A DNA stretch of 64,000 nucleotides from Cristatella mucedo (lineage: Eukaryota; Bryozoa; Phylactolaemata; Cristatellidae): assembly GCA_009760855.2 (NCBI GenBank), contig WPIO01000001.1, positions 9,225,001 through 9,289,000 of the forward strand, given 5' to 3'. The notes under the pieces are model-generated. The model was not told the DNA's origin. It saw only the letters and a program-made list of their open reading frames with translations, and searched no databases. Both the position numbers and the translations under genes were made by a program. This document shows positions 1 through 13,415 of this stretch, piece by piece; the first letter of the stretch is position 1, and each line of letters opens with the position of its first letter.

Positions 1-1312
1 AGAGATCCACTGACCTTCTGAGCCTTACTTGGCAGGCGTCCGACTAGCTTAATTCCCTTACAGCCTGCATCGTAGGCACCCGGGCTAAAATGGCTACAGA
101 TCTCTTCAAGCTTAATAATCAAAAGACCAGCCTAATAATTAGGAGCGAGCTTGGTGTCCCCCTCAATATGAGAGACCTCACTCTCAAGATAGTTTCAATT
201 AACCTGGCAGCCAATTGACGCCAGCATCTATCTGGCTGCCTATTGCAAAACAACTTGCCTCCCCTTAACAGTTAGCCCACTTTCAGGTAAGTAAACTTTT
301 CTCTCACTACATTTCAACCTTTCAACAATTTTCTATTAATTTCTTATGCAGTGAAACTCTGGAAGTCGCTTTTGGCTTCATTTAACAAGAGAGTTGATTG
401 GCATGATTAAATCTCAACTAAAAGTGAATCTGCTCCTCCCGACTATCTCCATGAACCGTAATTCATTTTTTTCTGCATGCTTTGCCTGCTTACCTCTGCA
501 TGATTGATTGCTTATTCGTAACCACGGGTCTAAGCAACTAAGGACCCTGAATGGTGTGATCATGCGTGTTTAGGCGTGAATGAGAGTGCGCTTGCATGCT
601 AGTCACGGCTTGATAATAATAAGAATAATAAGAAAATTGATAAAGCGCCCTCAAAGAAATCAATTTATTTCTAGGCGCTCTACATTTACTTGCTGCAAAG
701 CAAACACGATCGATGCAGTGACTGTCGAAAAATCGTATTTATTGCTACTCTTGCAGCATGATTTATAGGTTTTGGATATAAATTTAGTTCCTCTCTGGCT
801 CCACCCTGGAGAATTGTTTTGTATAACTATAATAATATTAATAGTACTATACGGAATATTGGCTTCTATGGCTACACAGTTTGACATTCAGCTCTAATTA
901 TTCGTCTAACTTCTACGCCATGCTCAGCATGTGACTAGCTTTATTCTTTTACAGTCTAAATTGCCATCTTTTGGGTACGACTGGTTACTTATTTCTTTAA
1001 GTTTGACGATCAAAATGACACTTACTAGCAAGCCTAAAGTCACCCTCAAGTTGCAAGACCTCACCCAAAATATTGATTCATCTAGCTTCGCACATAGCAA
1101 CGTATGCCGATATATCTCGTTTTTTCAAAACGCTCTTATTGTTGGGTAAGGAAATTTCTTCGAATGTACAGTTAGCCTATTTTTACTTAATTTATTGTTG
1201 ATTCCACTAATATTATTCATTTTGGAGATTGTTCTTTTAGTTTAAAAGCAAGGAAAGTCAGGAAGCCACTTTCATCTTTAGTTAAGGGCTGCCGTGACTT
1301 GTTTCATTCAAG
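1..1312. other. No gene seen
   Basis: Unique, AT-leaning DNA. Open frames are short, and nothing in them is recognisable on either strand. Confidence 0.5.
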
Positions 1313-1455
1313 TCTGGTTTGGTTCAGCGGTTAAGGTGCTCGCCCCGACCACGGTCTGGCTGAGGTCGTGGGCTTGAACCCCGTGGCATATGTGAAGCGC
1401 CTGAATAGAGATTGAGTTCTCTTGGGGTGAATTATGTTATTTATTATCAATATTA
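1313..1455 (+). mobile_element. tRNA-derived SINE, family A
   Basis: It has a tRNA-like head with A box (ttcagcggttaagg) and B box (gggcttgaacccc). A 3' part follows (gtgaagcgcctgaatagag...cttggggtg) that resembles the local LINE tail. Confidence 0.8.
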
Positions 1456-1718
1456 AGTCTGCTACAGACGCATCCACTCCTTCGAGCTTACTCTGTGCAC
1501 AGCCAAATAGTAATTTTTTTCTGCGTGCTTTGCCTGCTCACCAGTAGACGATTAATTGCTTATTGCTAAGCAGGGTCCCAGTAACTAGGGGCCCTGAGTG
1601 GTGTGGCTGTGAATGCTTTTGCACGAATGTGAGTGCATGTGCATGCTTTTTATATCATTATACACTGAGCCTTTCAGTGAGTCCTATTTATTTCTTCTCT
1701 TGCAGAAGAGTTAAAGTT

Positions 1719-1868
<150 letters not shown>

Positions 1869-2179
1869 CACCCACAATAGTTCTATGTGTACCAATAGTA
1901 ATTATTGATTAAATATATAAGTTATCTGAGAAGGATGTAACAACCGCCTCGGTGATTTCCATATTTCCATTTCAGCACTCCTGTTTAGTGCCAGTCCAAG
2001 CGAGGTTGGAAGCCTACACGCCACTATAATTCTTTGGTAAGAACATTTTTAAACAAAAAATTTACCTTTTCTAATCAGCTCTGTTGCTGGTGAAAAATGA
2101 CTAAATACCGGTAGTAACGCAACAAGTCACATTGCGATGTGGAAATTTTGTATTTTCGTTTAGGTATGGCTGTTGCGCT

Positions 2180-2400
2180 CAACTACAGTGGGACACATAA
2201 GTAAAGTTAGTCGACCTACTGGCATGCTAACACTGAAAGCCCGTGAGCGCCACAAGGTAAGTGAGAGCGACTTCAGAGACACAGTAGGCGATTTCCATTC
2301 GACCTTCAGAGAGCACACGCTGGCCATTTGATCCGTGAATTCGACTGTCGTTCCAGAAGGGATGCAAAACTTTTGTAAATGGGCCGGTCAAAGCTGCTCT
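2180..2400. repeat. Dispersed duplicate B, partner at 14208-14390
   Basis: acagtgggac...ggcatgct...ctgaaagccc and gagacacagtaggcga have ordered matches 12.0 kb downstream. Confidence 0.65.
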
Positions 2401-3009
2401 ACCAGCACGCATCACGTGAAGTCTCGGCTGTGGACGTGATCTACAATTTGTTTGAGGTCCATTTTGATAATAGCCACGATGCTTCTGCTGGTTGTGATTA
2501 TGGTCTCGTTGAGAATTGAGATTTAAAATTGATATGACGTGTGCAGTGATTGTGCCTCTTCAAGTTAACCAGATTCGTGTAACTATGACTAGTTTAAGTT
2601 TACATAGCATGATACAACAGTATGCATTTTTCTCTTTCGAATCGCAGTAATTCAGTTATTTATTGAATTATAAAAATCTGCCAGCGAATAGATTCTCAAT
2701 TAAGCGATCAGGAAAATTGCCCAAGAAATATATTCAGATTGCCAAGTGAATATAAGGCAAAAGGAATAGTATTGGCAAGGCAATTCCGAAAGTGAAGTAC
2801 TAAGATGTAGTCACTTGTTTCACATTGCTTATAGGCTTTTGTTGCGTGCAATTAGTTGTTTTAAAACTCGTTGCAGGATCGTTGTTTGCCAAGGTTTGAT
2901 AGCATGCACTGCAGCACTATATTATTCTCAGAAAAGCATAAAAAGCAGACAAGGAAAAAGTTTAGATAATCATATCACTGTACGCAGGAAAAAGGTTAAC
3001 TGATTAAAA

Positions 3010-3170
3010 AGCGCTGTTTGTGAAGTCAAACAGAAGCCTTAAAAGCTCTCACTGCTACTTGAAACGGGCAATATAGAATCGTCCACTTCAGGCATCGAAC
3101 ATACGACCTGGGTCGTGAAGAATGAGCACCTTAACCCTAGGACAAGATCGATTGGCGACACTCAGGGCCA
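3010..3170 (-). mobile_element. tRNA-derived SINE, family B
   Basis: The head is on the right (ctagggttaaggtgctc, then a tcgtatgttcgatgcc B box). The tail includes the inverted form of 'gccttaaaagctctcactgc', shared with the copy near 42.0 kb. Confidence 0.6.
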
Positions 3171-3774
3171 TGGTTAGTAAGTAATCGGTCTAGTAACGAA
3201 CTATTATTCATAGCCAGTTCCCACGCTTACCATACGACAACAATAAACGAAGTTCACCGGCGCCACATAGACACTGAGGAAACAACTACATTTTTAGTAA
3301 TTAAAAAATAAATATAAATAACAAAAAACATTGCTGGTAAAAAAAAAGCAGCCAGAACCACTTTTCAGACTTAAGTTGCACACAAACTGAAGGCCCACAT
3401 CACCAGAAAAGTTTTAACTTTCTATTCGAGGGACGGCAAGGCGACAGGAAGCAGTGGCTCGAGAGCACGTGGCTCGAGGAGCAAAGAGGTCGGATGGGTA
3501 GGCTTATGCAAGCGAAGGAAGCGACATATACGGCAGACAAAGGCTCTTGAAGTCGATTCGACAATTGATGTGGAGCCAATGACGCTCAAAACGCAATTGC
3601 GTAATGCGGCAGCCATGCCTTAGTCATCACACCAGATGAGCCGCTGAGTTTTGCACCAGTTCACAAACTATGAAGGACTGATATCTGATTCTAGACAGAG
3701 GGATTCACAGTAATCTAAATGCGATATCACCAACATATGAACTAGTTGGGTGTCGTACTTGTCAAAGCACGTTA

Positions 3775-4650
3775 TGCATATCTCCTGTTGAATCAGCTCG
3801 AAATCCAGGTGTCATGTTCCAAAGTGACCTCTTGTTATAAGACCACATCAGCTCCACAGTCAAATCTGCCTACTTTCAGCTACATCACGTTGCTAAAATT
3901 CGGGCTTGTTTAGATAAGGATACTACGTCTAAGTTGGTCCGTGCATTCGTGACATCCCGTCTTGACTTCTGTAACTCACTGCTTGCTGGCCTACCGGCTT
4001 GTGCAATCAGGCGACTACAGATGGTGCAAAACTCTGCAGCTAGGCTGGTCTGTCGTGAGCGTCGAAGTTGCCGCATCACATCACTTCTCGCCGACCTGCA
4101 CTGGCTACCAGTCAAGCAACGGATCGACTTCAAGGTTTTGTCGCTCACTTTTAGGTTACTTCATTCTTTGGCTCCAGCCAATTTCTCAGATCTACTCCCC
4201 CACCAGGTCAAGCATCGTACCACCCGCTTTTCGGAATCAAACAGTTTACCAATACCTCGAACAAACCTCAAATCCTTTGGAGACCGTGCATTTAGTTCGT
4301 ATGCTCCCAAAGCCTTGAACTCACTCCTGACTTGCGTCAGGATATTCCCAGACTTGACCACATTTAAAAAGAACTTACAAACACACCTATTTAGACAGCA
4401 TCTAGTGGGTCCCTGTGATTCATCCTTGATGTGCTTTTGCGTGCTGACACTGTGCATGCCGCCACTAACCATCATTGCATGCTGACCCTGTGCATGTCAC
4501 CCCTAACCATGTTATTCATTTTTGTTTGTTTATCAAGCATGATTTTACTCACCATTCAATAGAATTTCCCTTTGCAGCAAATGTAAAGCACCTAGAGAGA
4601 GATTAAGTTCTCTGAGGGCGCTTTATCAAGTGAATTATTATTATTATTAC
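3775..4650 (+). mobile_element. LINE 3' fragment of the same family
   Basis: It encodes the RT C-terminal segment from [20 protein letters not shown] through LHWLPVKQRIDFKVLSLTF to the end, then the 3' UTR and (ATT)n tail. It covers only the last third of the element. Confidence 0.88.
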
Positions 4651-6251
4651 TACAATTCTTACGCAACGACAACTACTCTCCTACTGCCAACTATGGCATA
4701 TTCTTTTCAGCGATCCTGAGCTGCTACTTCTATGTTGCTCTCTACCTCAACTGCTCTCCTGACTCTGCTATGCTTTCCACTTTTTCTTTGTTGCGTGAGA
4801 CGAAGTCTGTTGCGTACCGAATGCCTACAGAAAGCCGCTTAGGCTGTGAGTGCGCTATAAAAAAAACTCTCCTGTGTAACACCCACATGGTCTTTATGAC
4901 TTTGTGGAATTACAGACGGAGATACATTACGTTACATTAGTCAAAGGTGACTCGTTAAATAAATCTCATTACTATAGCAGCAGAAAATAACAAAGTGGTG
5001 ATTATCTCCGCTTGCAGTGAGCAATAAAGGACTGTTTGCTCCACGAATCCACATCATGAGCTGTGAGGTGCAGGCATCATAACCATGAGATACGATCCGA
5101 GTCCAGAGAATTGATTTTCTGCATTAAATCACTAATGGTAAATCTAGCTCAATATTAATAAGATAAGATTAGCTTAAGAGGGTAGGCTAAATTGATGGCG
5201 AAGTAGTACGGATGGGTAATATGTAATTACATTCAAAAAGTGCTTGAATCTTCATGTCATATGTCCGTGTCATAAGCTGCATATAACTTCGTGAAAAATC
5301 AATTGCAATTTTGAAAAATGCACTGCGTTATTTTTCATGCATCACCCATATTCGTTAAAAATGATTATTGAAGTGCATTGAGAGGGATATTTTTTGTGAA
5401 AGTTTCTTGGTTCTTTATAATTTCTAAATAATTATTTGCTGGTATTGCAACATTTGTTTTCCATCAAAGGTAATACAAGCAGGCGCTTTTGTTTCTGATT
5501 TGCAGTAAATTGTGCAAATAAATCACTGCTATTTCGCTAAAGGTGAGATATATTTGAATTGCAATTATATGCGTAAAACATTCGAATTTGCCTATCCAAT
5601 TTTCAAATATTTATTTGAAAAGAAAAAAGTATGTTAGAAAATTTAAGAAAATAATTTAAGCATCTAAAGTTGCACTATCACGCAGACCATGATGTTGATT
5701 TTATCATGAAAAATATTTGCTGTGCCTAATTTCCAAAAGTAAATCATATTGACTGAATTTTCGCACATGGCAATTAGATTGGAAATTAAAGCCTTAATGC
5801 TGGTTTCTAGTTTCAAACCTCTTAGTCTGTGATTTTCGAAAAAAACTATATACCTTTTAATAAAACAAGATACTGTTCATTTCATTCATCTAACCTTTTA
5901 CTTTACCATTAATTATTACAGTGATTGCAGATATTCAAAGAAAATGAGGCAAAATTAAAAAAAAAAAACAATGACAATTTATGAAAGGAAAATATATTGA
6001 AGTGTCATAATCTAAGCCAGGATAGTTACTAATTTTTAGAGCGTTTGCAGCACGTGTTAGGGGTCTCAGAAAAATTAATTTGCGTACATAACTTAAATTT
6101 ATGATTGAAGCGCTTAAAATGGCAACACAAAATCCGGACAGAGCAATTTCATTCAAAAGAAGGAGAAAGATATAAAATAATTTCTTTCCCATCTTTAATA
6201 AAAAAATAACGTGTTTAAAGCCCCATTTTGCTGTTAACTACTCCAGTGCCG
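4651..6251. other. AT-rich stretch, no gene seen
   Basis: Poly(A)/poly(T)-rich with stops in all frames. An 85-codon minus-strand frame (5935-6192) is Leu/Phe/Ile-rich, as expected from AT-rich DNA. Confidence 0.5.
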
Positions 6252-7970
6252 TGGTAAGGAGCTATGTATAATGCAGGTGCAAGTAATTTTCTTAGGCTTC
6301 ACATACTGCAATTTGTATTCAGAGCAGACTAACGAATCGAACAACTTCCTAACCTTAGTTTTATAGGATTGACTGATTTAGATGGTTTTGGATAAACAAT
6401 GTTACATTTCTTGCTGTTCTAACAGCATTTAAGCAGCCTCCAAGCCGATTTAGGGGGATGTCGGCTATAGTAACCAATTAACTTCCTGGATTCCTTAGAT
6501 CTAGGTTCAACTCCTTTTCGCATCTGATGCTTTTATCTTAACCATAAAAATCACGGAATAAGATCATCGCTTTCACTTTATCGTAGATCAATCGCACACC
6601 CGAAATATGATTTTTTTTCTTCCCTAGTCTCAGGTACCGTAGTTTCTCTCAAATCCCTGAAAGCTTGTATTACTGGAATCAGAATTTTGATGATTGCTAG
6701 AATGTTGACTAAAATTCAATCTCAACGAGACCAACTTATTGCGACAGGAAAAACTAATTTCACTAGCAAGCAATGACTAAATTTAGGTAAGCTTACAGGA
6801 TGGTATCACAAGCCCGTAAGCCGCTAAATTTGTGATACCCGATCAAGAATAGCGTAAATTTCCTCATGAATCTCTTCCTGCTACACAATTAAACTTATAA
6901 TAGATGGTAAAAAAAAATTTCTGGAAGCTAGCCAAGCCAGGCTCGTCAATCATGGACACAGCAACATTCACAATGCCGAGTTATTCCAAGCGATTCAAAG
7001 GCTGGAGGTCAAAACGTTCAAATTTCTTGTTTACTTTTAACCGAGCTATTTCTATGGTAAAGAAGTTTAAGTACTGCAGGTACAAGTAATTGTTTTACAC
7101 TTCTTAGATCCGGCTTTGTATTTATAGCAGATTGATAAATCGAACGACTTTTGCAGCAAATGTAAAGCGCCTAGAAAGAGATTGAGTTCTCTGAGGGCAT
7201 TTTATCAAGTGCATTATTATAACTTCCGAATCTTGCTTTTAAAGCAGTGTTTGGTTAAGATGGTGGCAAAGATACAGCGTTGCGTTTCTCATTCCTCTAG
7301 CTACCAGCATTTATAAATGCTAGTGAAGTGGACTCCTGGCCAATTTTTTGTGGTCGCGGCTATAAGAACCAATTACCTTCCTAAAAGCTTTAAATATCGA
7401 TCAAGTACCTTTCGCATTTTATGTTTTTACCCTAGCCATTAAAATTGCCATGCATGATCCTGGCTTTCAAATTTTTGCAGATGAATCTCATGCCATAGAT
7501 GTCCACGCATGCCTCACTGCCTTCATGCATCGGAGGTTCTCTTAGATTCCTACGATCTGGAATTAGAATATGGATGATATTTAACTTTCCGACTCAACTT
7601 TAATGAAAATGAGACCTGCTTAATATTATTTGCCTAAGCTATTGTCATTAGGAACTGTTGTTAAAATATATCCCTAAACTAGATTTTAATTTAATTTTAC
7701 TCCTTTCACTAGATCACTTCACGAGGCTCCAGAATCTTGCTAAGAGTTGCCTACCTAGGAATGCGTAAATTTTGGTAAGCTTACTGGAAGGCATAGCAAC
7801 AAGGTAAGTCACAAAATGTGTGACACTCAATCGAGAATAACGTAAATTTTTACTTGAATCTCTTATAGCCACTGCAATTAGACTTCTGCATGTGGTACGT
7901 TTTTCGGCAGCTAAACAGGCCAGGTTTGTCGATCGAGGACGCAGAAAATTTCACACTTCTGAGTTATAAG
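6252..7970. repeat. Diverged tandem duplication, about 0.8 kb unit
   Basis: Copy 1 (6252-6985) and copy 2 (7053-7970) share ordered blocks: aagtaatt...cagatt/cagact...aaatcgaac, ctataa/ctatagtaaccaatta, aagcttac, gagaataacgtaaattt and aattaaactt/aattagactt. Copy 2 also holds a 72-bp LINE tail. No coding potential. Confidence 0.75.
7151..7222 (+). mobile_element. Very short LINE 3'-end insertion
   Basis: Only about 72 bp of the tail (tgcagcaaatgtaaagcgcc to attattata), flanked by ACTT on both sides. The related sequence near 6345 lacks it, giving the empty site. Confidence 0.8.
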
Positions 7971-8511
7971 GAACTACTTCAATGCATGTCACTCAGCTTT
8001 AATTATCCTTTGGATTCTGCTTTCGTGCATTAAATTATAAGTTCTCTTCAGGCTATCCCTTTTACAGTATGCTTCTCTCAATATTCTCGTTCAGAGTTAC
8101 AGCTAAAAACCTTAAAATTGATATTTAAAAGATCCCAAATGCCTTTATAGCATGTTTTGAAACTATGTTGCTCACTAGATACCTTATTGGAATACGAACT
8201 AGCTAATGAGCTAACGATGCTCTCAGCTGTCTCTAAATAAGATTCTTAAAAATCTTATCTCGAGTGGATTTGCTTAGTGGACTGTTGGTTGTGACAGCAT
8301 CTTACTAATTCTTATTAATTTTCTATCACAGAAACTAACAGAAGTTATTCAGAAGCATTCCATTTAATCCAGATGTACAGTACGGATATGCTCACGTACA
8401 TTCAAGAAACTAAATATGCGGCTCTTTGAATTAACAAGTAGAAAGAGTAACGTTTCTGCTGAAAACAGATCACAATTTAAGGTTTCGCCAAGTTAAACAA
8501 TCAAACCTTAC

Positions 8512-9656
8512 GCTCGGGCGTAGTTGCAGACATATAGCTTATTGCCTGGTTGATTCGTGCAGGTGCTGAAGCCGCAGCCGACTCTAGCGGTAAAGTTCCA
8601 AATAACCTAAATAATCAAGCAAACATTAGGACGAATGAACTAAGACCGATTTCAGTTACACATGTTCGTGCTCAGCTATGAATGAATTATTGTTTATTCT
8701 CAGAAGCTTAAAACCCTGCAAGGCACAACCAGATTGTTTTGTATTAGACTGATAAGCCCACTTCATCCTAACTCGCCATTTTGACAACCACTGATAGAGT
8801 GAGGGTCTACTGGTAAACTTTAGTAGATCGTAGTCAAAGAAGTGATGATAGGATCTTACTATGGCCTTTGAACTAAGCATGATGTGTGTAACTTTATGCC
8901 TGATATGTCGGGCTCTTTGTCCTACTACTGTATCTTTTTAAGGCCTAAGCAAGGTGTATGTTCTGTCTTAAGCAAATCTCTACTGACGCTCGGTACCGGC
9001 CTCAGCACGGACACTGCTGCAGCTCGTTAGGTTCTGACAGAAATTGCTCAGAACAGTTTTTATGCTAAGCTTTACAGTCTAATGAAGTTCTAAGAGAAAA
9101 GGAAAGGGCCACAGCTTTTCCACACAAGACCAAACCAGCAGACGCTGCCAGGCTGTTAAGTAAGTGCGCCACCTGCCTGAGTGTAATGTCCTGTAACCTC
9201 AAAGTCTGTCTTTTGGTCGCCGTATGTGAAGCTTTGTATCTCTTTGTATCAACCGTTTATTGCGCCAGTCCAGTTGTCAAAGCCGGCTGCCACGTTTTGT
9301 CCCACTTGATATGCTTCGGGTATATCTCTTCTTCCAGAGTCGTGCCCGAAATAGAAATTTTCGGCCCATTTCTGTGCCACATAGGCCACTTCGTCATCCC
9401 AGTACTGTAGAAAGTGTGAATTCGAATAACGGCTCAGCCGACAATAAATATGAGAGAGCCGACTGTGCCACTGAATCTCAAGTGCCTGGAGATTAGGGGC
9501 CTTCTTAAATTCGGCCATCGCGCATTTAGGTGACTGATCAGTGATGAACTTGTCCTTGCAGCCATACAGACTCAGTTATGGCTGCAGGTCGGCAACCACT
9601 CACAAAGGAAAATCAGGCATGCCAGTGATCATTAAAACCAACAAGGTCAACTGCAT
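8512..9656 (-). pseudogene. CAP-superfamily (CRISP/venom-allergen-like) secreted protein gene with three in-frame stops
   Basis: One reading frame runs from an ATG at 9656 to 9177 and continues, after an intron, in 8512-8606. It shows a signal peptide (MQLTLLVLMITG), then [34 protein letters not shown] (CAP4), FTYG, GHYTQ, and across the intron VIW...VGCG and YVCNYAR (CAP2). The order and spacing are those of CAP domains. Three codons are stops: TGA at 9600-9602, TAA at 9576-9578 and TGA at 9249-9251. The last replaces the Trp usually found in AINGW. The Cys expected after WAEN is Phe, and HNxxR is not intact. The intron (8607-9176) is retained, so this is a duplicated rather than a processed copy. 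Further 3' exons were not found. The first two stops could be intronic if the 5' model is wrong; the third sits inside the conserved domain. CAP proteins are extracellular with varied roles, so no function is assigned. Confidence 0.75.
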
Positions 9657-12600
9657 GGCGTGCATAAGATAACACTCTCGTTACGTCATTTGGTTGAGCA
9701 CCGGTGAGCAAACCCGAGATTAAATGTTCATAATCGTACTGCAGGTAGACATTTCTTCAGAATTCAGACTGATTTCAGTTGCATGATAAACAGACCTCAG
9801 TTGATCTGCGTTTTCAAGTTATTTAAATTTTACAAGGTATTTTACCAATCACTGAGCCTTTTAGTTACGGTTATCCGACTTCAGCTGCATCGGCACTTGG
9901 TGAGCGTTATTGAACTATGATCATTCAAATTAGAGGTACGTTCTTTGAAGTCATTTCTCCAATTTGCTTCCTCCAACAGTCTCTAAAGATAGATTTCAAA
10001 GCGATACCAAAAGTAGAGCAGGTTAAAGTATTTACGTGCATTTTCTCGAAAACTGGTAAGTGGAAAGCTCGATGTGCCAAGGACAAAAAATGGCCGCAGC
10101 ATCTGAGAAAATGTTTCACTGGTTTATCTATATGATTTTAAACAAAATTACAATGTATTTGTATAGTACCTTTGGATAACCTAATATCTTTCTAGGCAAT
10201 TGACAAGCTAGACTTTTAATTTGCTAGGATTTATTTGCACCATACCGTAGTCCTCACATGCCGGTCGTTGGACAGTCAGTCCTGATCTTTTGTATGTTTT
10301 TTAAAGCTTGCACTTTGTTGACATAGCTAGTTTATCGTGTGCGGTCAAACATAGGCCGTCTGGGCGAGGACGTATAGTGCGCTTCATCAAAGGTGCAAAT
10401 TCGTCGGTCATGTTAACCAGTATTGTCTGTTGTACCATTCTACCATGTATGACTGGTCCGAGGGGGTTTTAGCAGTAGTGATAGGCGAAGAAGATATACT
10501 CTCGCAGACAGCATCGATGTCAAGGATCTTGAGGTCTCACGATTCACACACGACTTTCGAAGCAGAAGAGCACACATTGTAAACCGAAAGAGATTTTTAT
10601 GTCGTCACCTACTCAGAATGTGGTAATAATGGATGTTTATGGTGATAGCAAGCAGTTTAATGAGAAAATTTGATCGATTAAGTGACGCTCGTTATGAGTA
10701 GGGGCATGCACTCGAGCCACGAGAAAAAATGATTCAGTCAGTGTACGAAATTCATTGCTAAAGAGGTCAGATAAGTTATTAAAATGAATTTGGAAATCGC
10801 AAAAAATGAGGAAAGATTGATTTCTTGCATGCGGGATCGAAATGAGGTTGGAGAAAGCAGATATAAAGAGTGAAGCCTGGGGTGAAGGACTACTGCCACG
10901 AGTGGTAGCATGTTATTATTATAGAACTCAAAATAATAAATTCGAAAGACTGCTTCGATGAGACTTCAAAAGGCTTAAAATTAAAGGATGATAGTGTGAT
11001 AACGGCAAATTCTTCAGTTTTTATTTATCTAGGAGTGTGAAACAACTAGAAGCCCTTTGGCTTGATTCGTAAATGGTTTGGGCGATTAACCAATTTTAGC
11101 TAGGTCTCGGTCAAGGTGAGAAGGTCGAGGCTTTTTCAGAAATAAGGTGGCTCACTAATAGGGTTTTATTGCACATGGAGCGAGGTTCCAAAGATAAGTG
11201 TAAAGTTTGGGCGCAGAGTTTACAGCAGGCCTGATTACCACTAAGTTAGAGAGACTCGCAGCAACGCTTGAGGACGATAGCTCTGGGTGGTTCGAGACAG
11301 TGCTAGGAATGCTAACCGAGCAGGACTGCGGTCGCAAGCCCTACGTATGAATCGGGGCGCTTTATTTGTGGTACTGCATATTTCATGAACCTTAGCAACA
11401 GAAATCGCATCTGGGAATGCATTTGAACGACGATAAATAGACGACAATAGCCAAGCACGATCATAACTAACAAGCAGCATACAAAGAAACCGGCGAACCT
11501 AGAGCTTCCGCCGGCTTAGGAGAAGCCTTCTCCTAGTGTAAAATTTCTTGCATGATACCAAGTCATAGGAACCGCTCTACCTCGGTCAGTTATAGTACTG
11601 ATAGAAGAGCACTGCATTAATGTAGAACCCCCGTTCCCTATTATGACAATGTCCTGTTGATGAAGCAGAGCTGTCGATGGGTACACTGCCAAAGTACAGC
11701 TGACAAATTTTAAGCAGAAACGGCAAACTTGCTCCGCAGTTTTTGCTAGGCACTTACTTTCTTCTTTTCAGTAAAACAGGTAGCTTGCCCCTATGCGCGC
11801 GTGAGCATCGCCTCTTAGCCACGATCTCCTCACTTAATTTAGTCAGAACTAGCTTATGCTGGTAGAAATTTCAGTGTGGCATTGCAATGCATGTCTGAGT
11901 ATTGGGTAAGCGCGTTTAAAGTCTAGCCTATCTTGTGTGCCCAGTTGACTGTCGGGCTAGTACTCCGTACCACAACCTTGATCGCCAAGCGCTCAAAACT
12001 TAACTCAGCGTCTTCCAGTGTTTTTTTAGTTTTTCGCGAGTGGAATGCCTTCTGACCTTCAACAGCACGACCCTTCTGGTCTCCTTCTTTGGTCTCTGCC
12101 GATTGTGGAACTTGTTGTATGCGACGGTTTCGGCAGCCTGGCGTTGAGTGGCTTCCTTCGCTGCTCGTTTTTCTCCCTGCTGCCGGCGATAAGTATCTCA
12201 TACTCCGCTCGCTTTGGTCCTTTTTTATTTCCATTTCCTTGGCAGAAAAGCTCACCAGTAAACTGAAGCGTGCAGAAAATACTAGTCATATATGAAAATT
12301 AGCTTGCATCCGTGAAAACTCACCGAAAAATTCACTTTTGAATGGGGGTCTGAGAGTCCGTCGACCTAGCTGGTCAGCATCCCCCAATGACCATTAAGCT
12401 AAGAGTTCTTCGTCGCCATCTCCGGGTAGCAACTCAGCATAAAGAGCTGCACCGGAACGTACGGGCGTGCTGGTCGTTTTTATATTTATATTAACTAATA
12501 ACTATGCAGTGTGCCCCTTGAAATATCAGGTGTAGATTATATTTATGCGTACCCATTGCTTACCAAAAGCAGGCAGAGCACCACTTCCGGTCTTTCACAA

Positions 12601-12950
12601 TCACACCGGCAGCTTTCCAATACTCCAGCTCAACTTGTCTAAACAGTAACGCCTGAAGCTCGAGTCATCATTTCATATGACAACAAAGGTAGAGAGCGAG
12701 CAGCATGAGTGTCATGGCCGCACTTTGAAAACTCCTTTAAAATTCACACTCCTGCGACGCCCTAGCATTTTAATGTTTAATTTCGACAACGAGAGCGAAT
12801 GCTGCATCCACAAATGCAAATTGGTAAATTATTTTTTCCTTTCCCGCAGTTTTTGAAACTCCCAATTATTGTACAACAATGTAGCTACTACAAATATACA
12901 CAAAAAACTCGGTGTGGCTGTGACGTCACATACGGACAACTGGACTAATA

Positions 12951-12953
<3 letters not shown>
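9657..12953. other. No supported gene; region 5' of the CAP pseudogene
   Basis: It would hold the CAP gene's promoter or extra 5' exons; none could be recognised. A Lys/Arg/Ser-rich minus-strand frame near 11.9-12.3 kb resembles no family I know. Confidence 0.4.
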
Positions 12954-13007
<54 letters not shown>

Positions 13008-13077
13008 TATATATATATATATATACATATGTAATATATATATATATATATATATATATGGAGAGAGAGAGAGAGAA
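12954..13077. repeat. Compound (TA)n-(GA)n microsatellite
   Basis: Interrupted TA run to about 13059, then a short GA run. Confidence 0.97.
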
Positions 13078-13320
13078 ACAGAGAGATAGAAATACATCTA
13101 ATCCATTCGCATAGCGCTCTAAGAGAGCATAGTCACTATCCAGGCGCTTCTTGAATCCCGAGGGGCTCGAGATCACGAGCTCGGCCATCAAATATATGTA
13201 CCTTGAACATGGTCAATTTGAGAAACTTAACTGCTGAGCTTAACTATCACGGCAGATTTTCAGAGTAATAGATTAACGGAACAATCTTTGAAAGAACACC
13301 CTGATAAAAATGGTGCTGAG

Positions 13321-13415
13321 AAAATAGCCCAGACCAAATAGCCCCGGCAATATAGCCTCAACAAAATAGACATACAAAATAGCCCAATGTGATCAAGATT
13401 GAAGAGATAGCCCCG
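13321..13415. repeat. 14-bp minisatellite, unit about aaatagcccc-nnnn
   Basis: 'atag' recurs at 13324, 13338, 13352, 13366, 13379 and 13407, a 13-14 bp step with one decayed unit. Confidence 0.7.

Noticed and set aside
9249-9260. Splice donor at 9253-9252 ending the CAP exon
   Set aside because: The conserved CAP sequence (YKEIQSFTYG, GHYTQ) continues in the same frame past it, so the TGA there is a nonsense codon and not intronic.
11923-12295. Overlapping Lys/Arg-rich frames on the minus strand
   Set aside because: Composition only. No motif, no splice partners, and frames compete on both strands.
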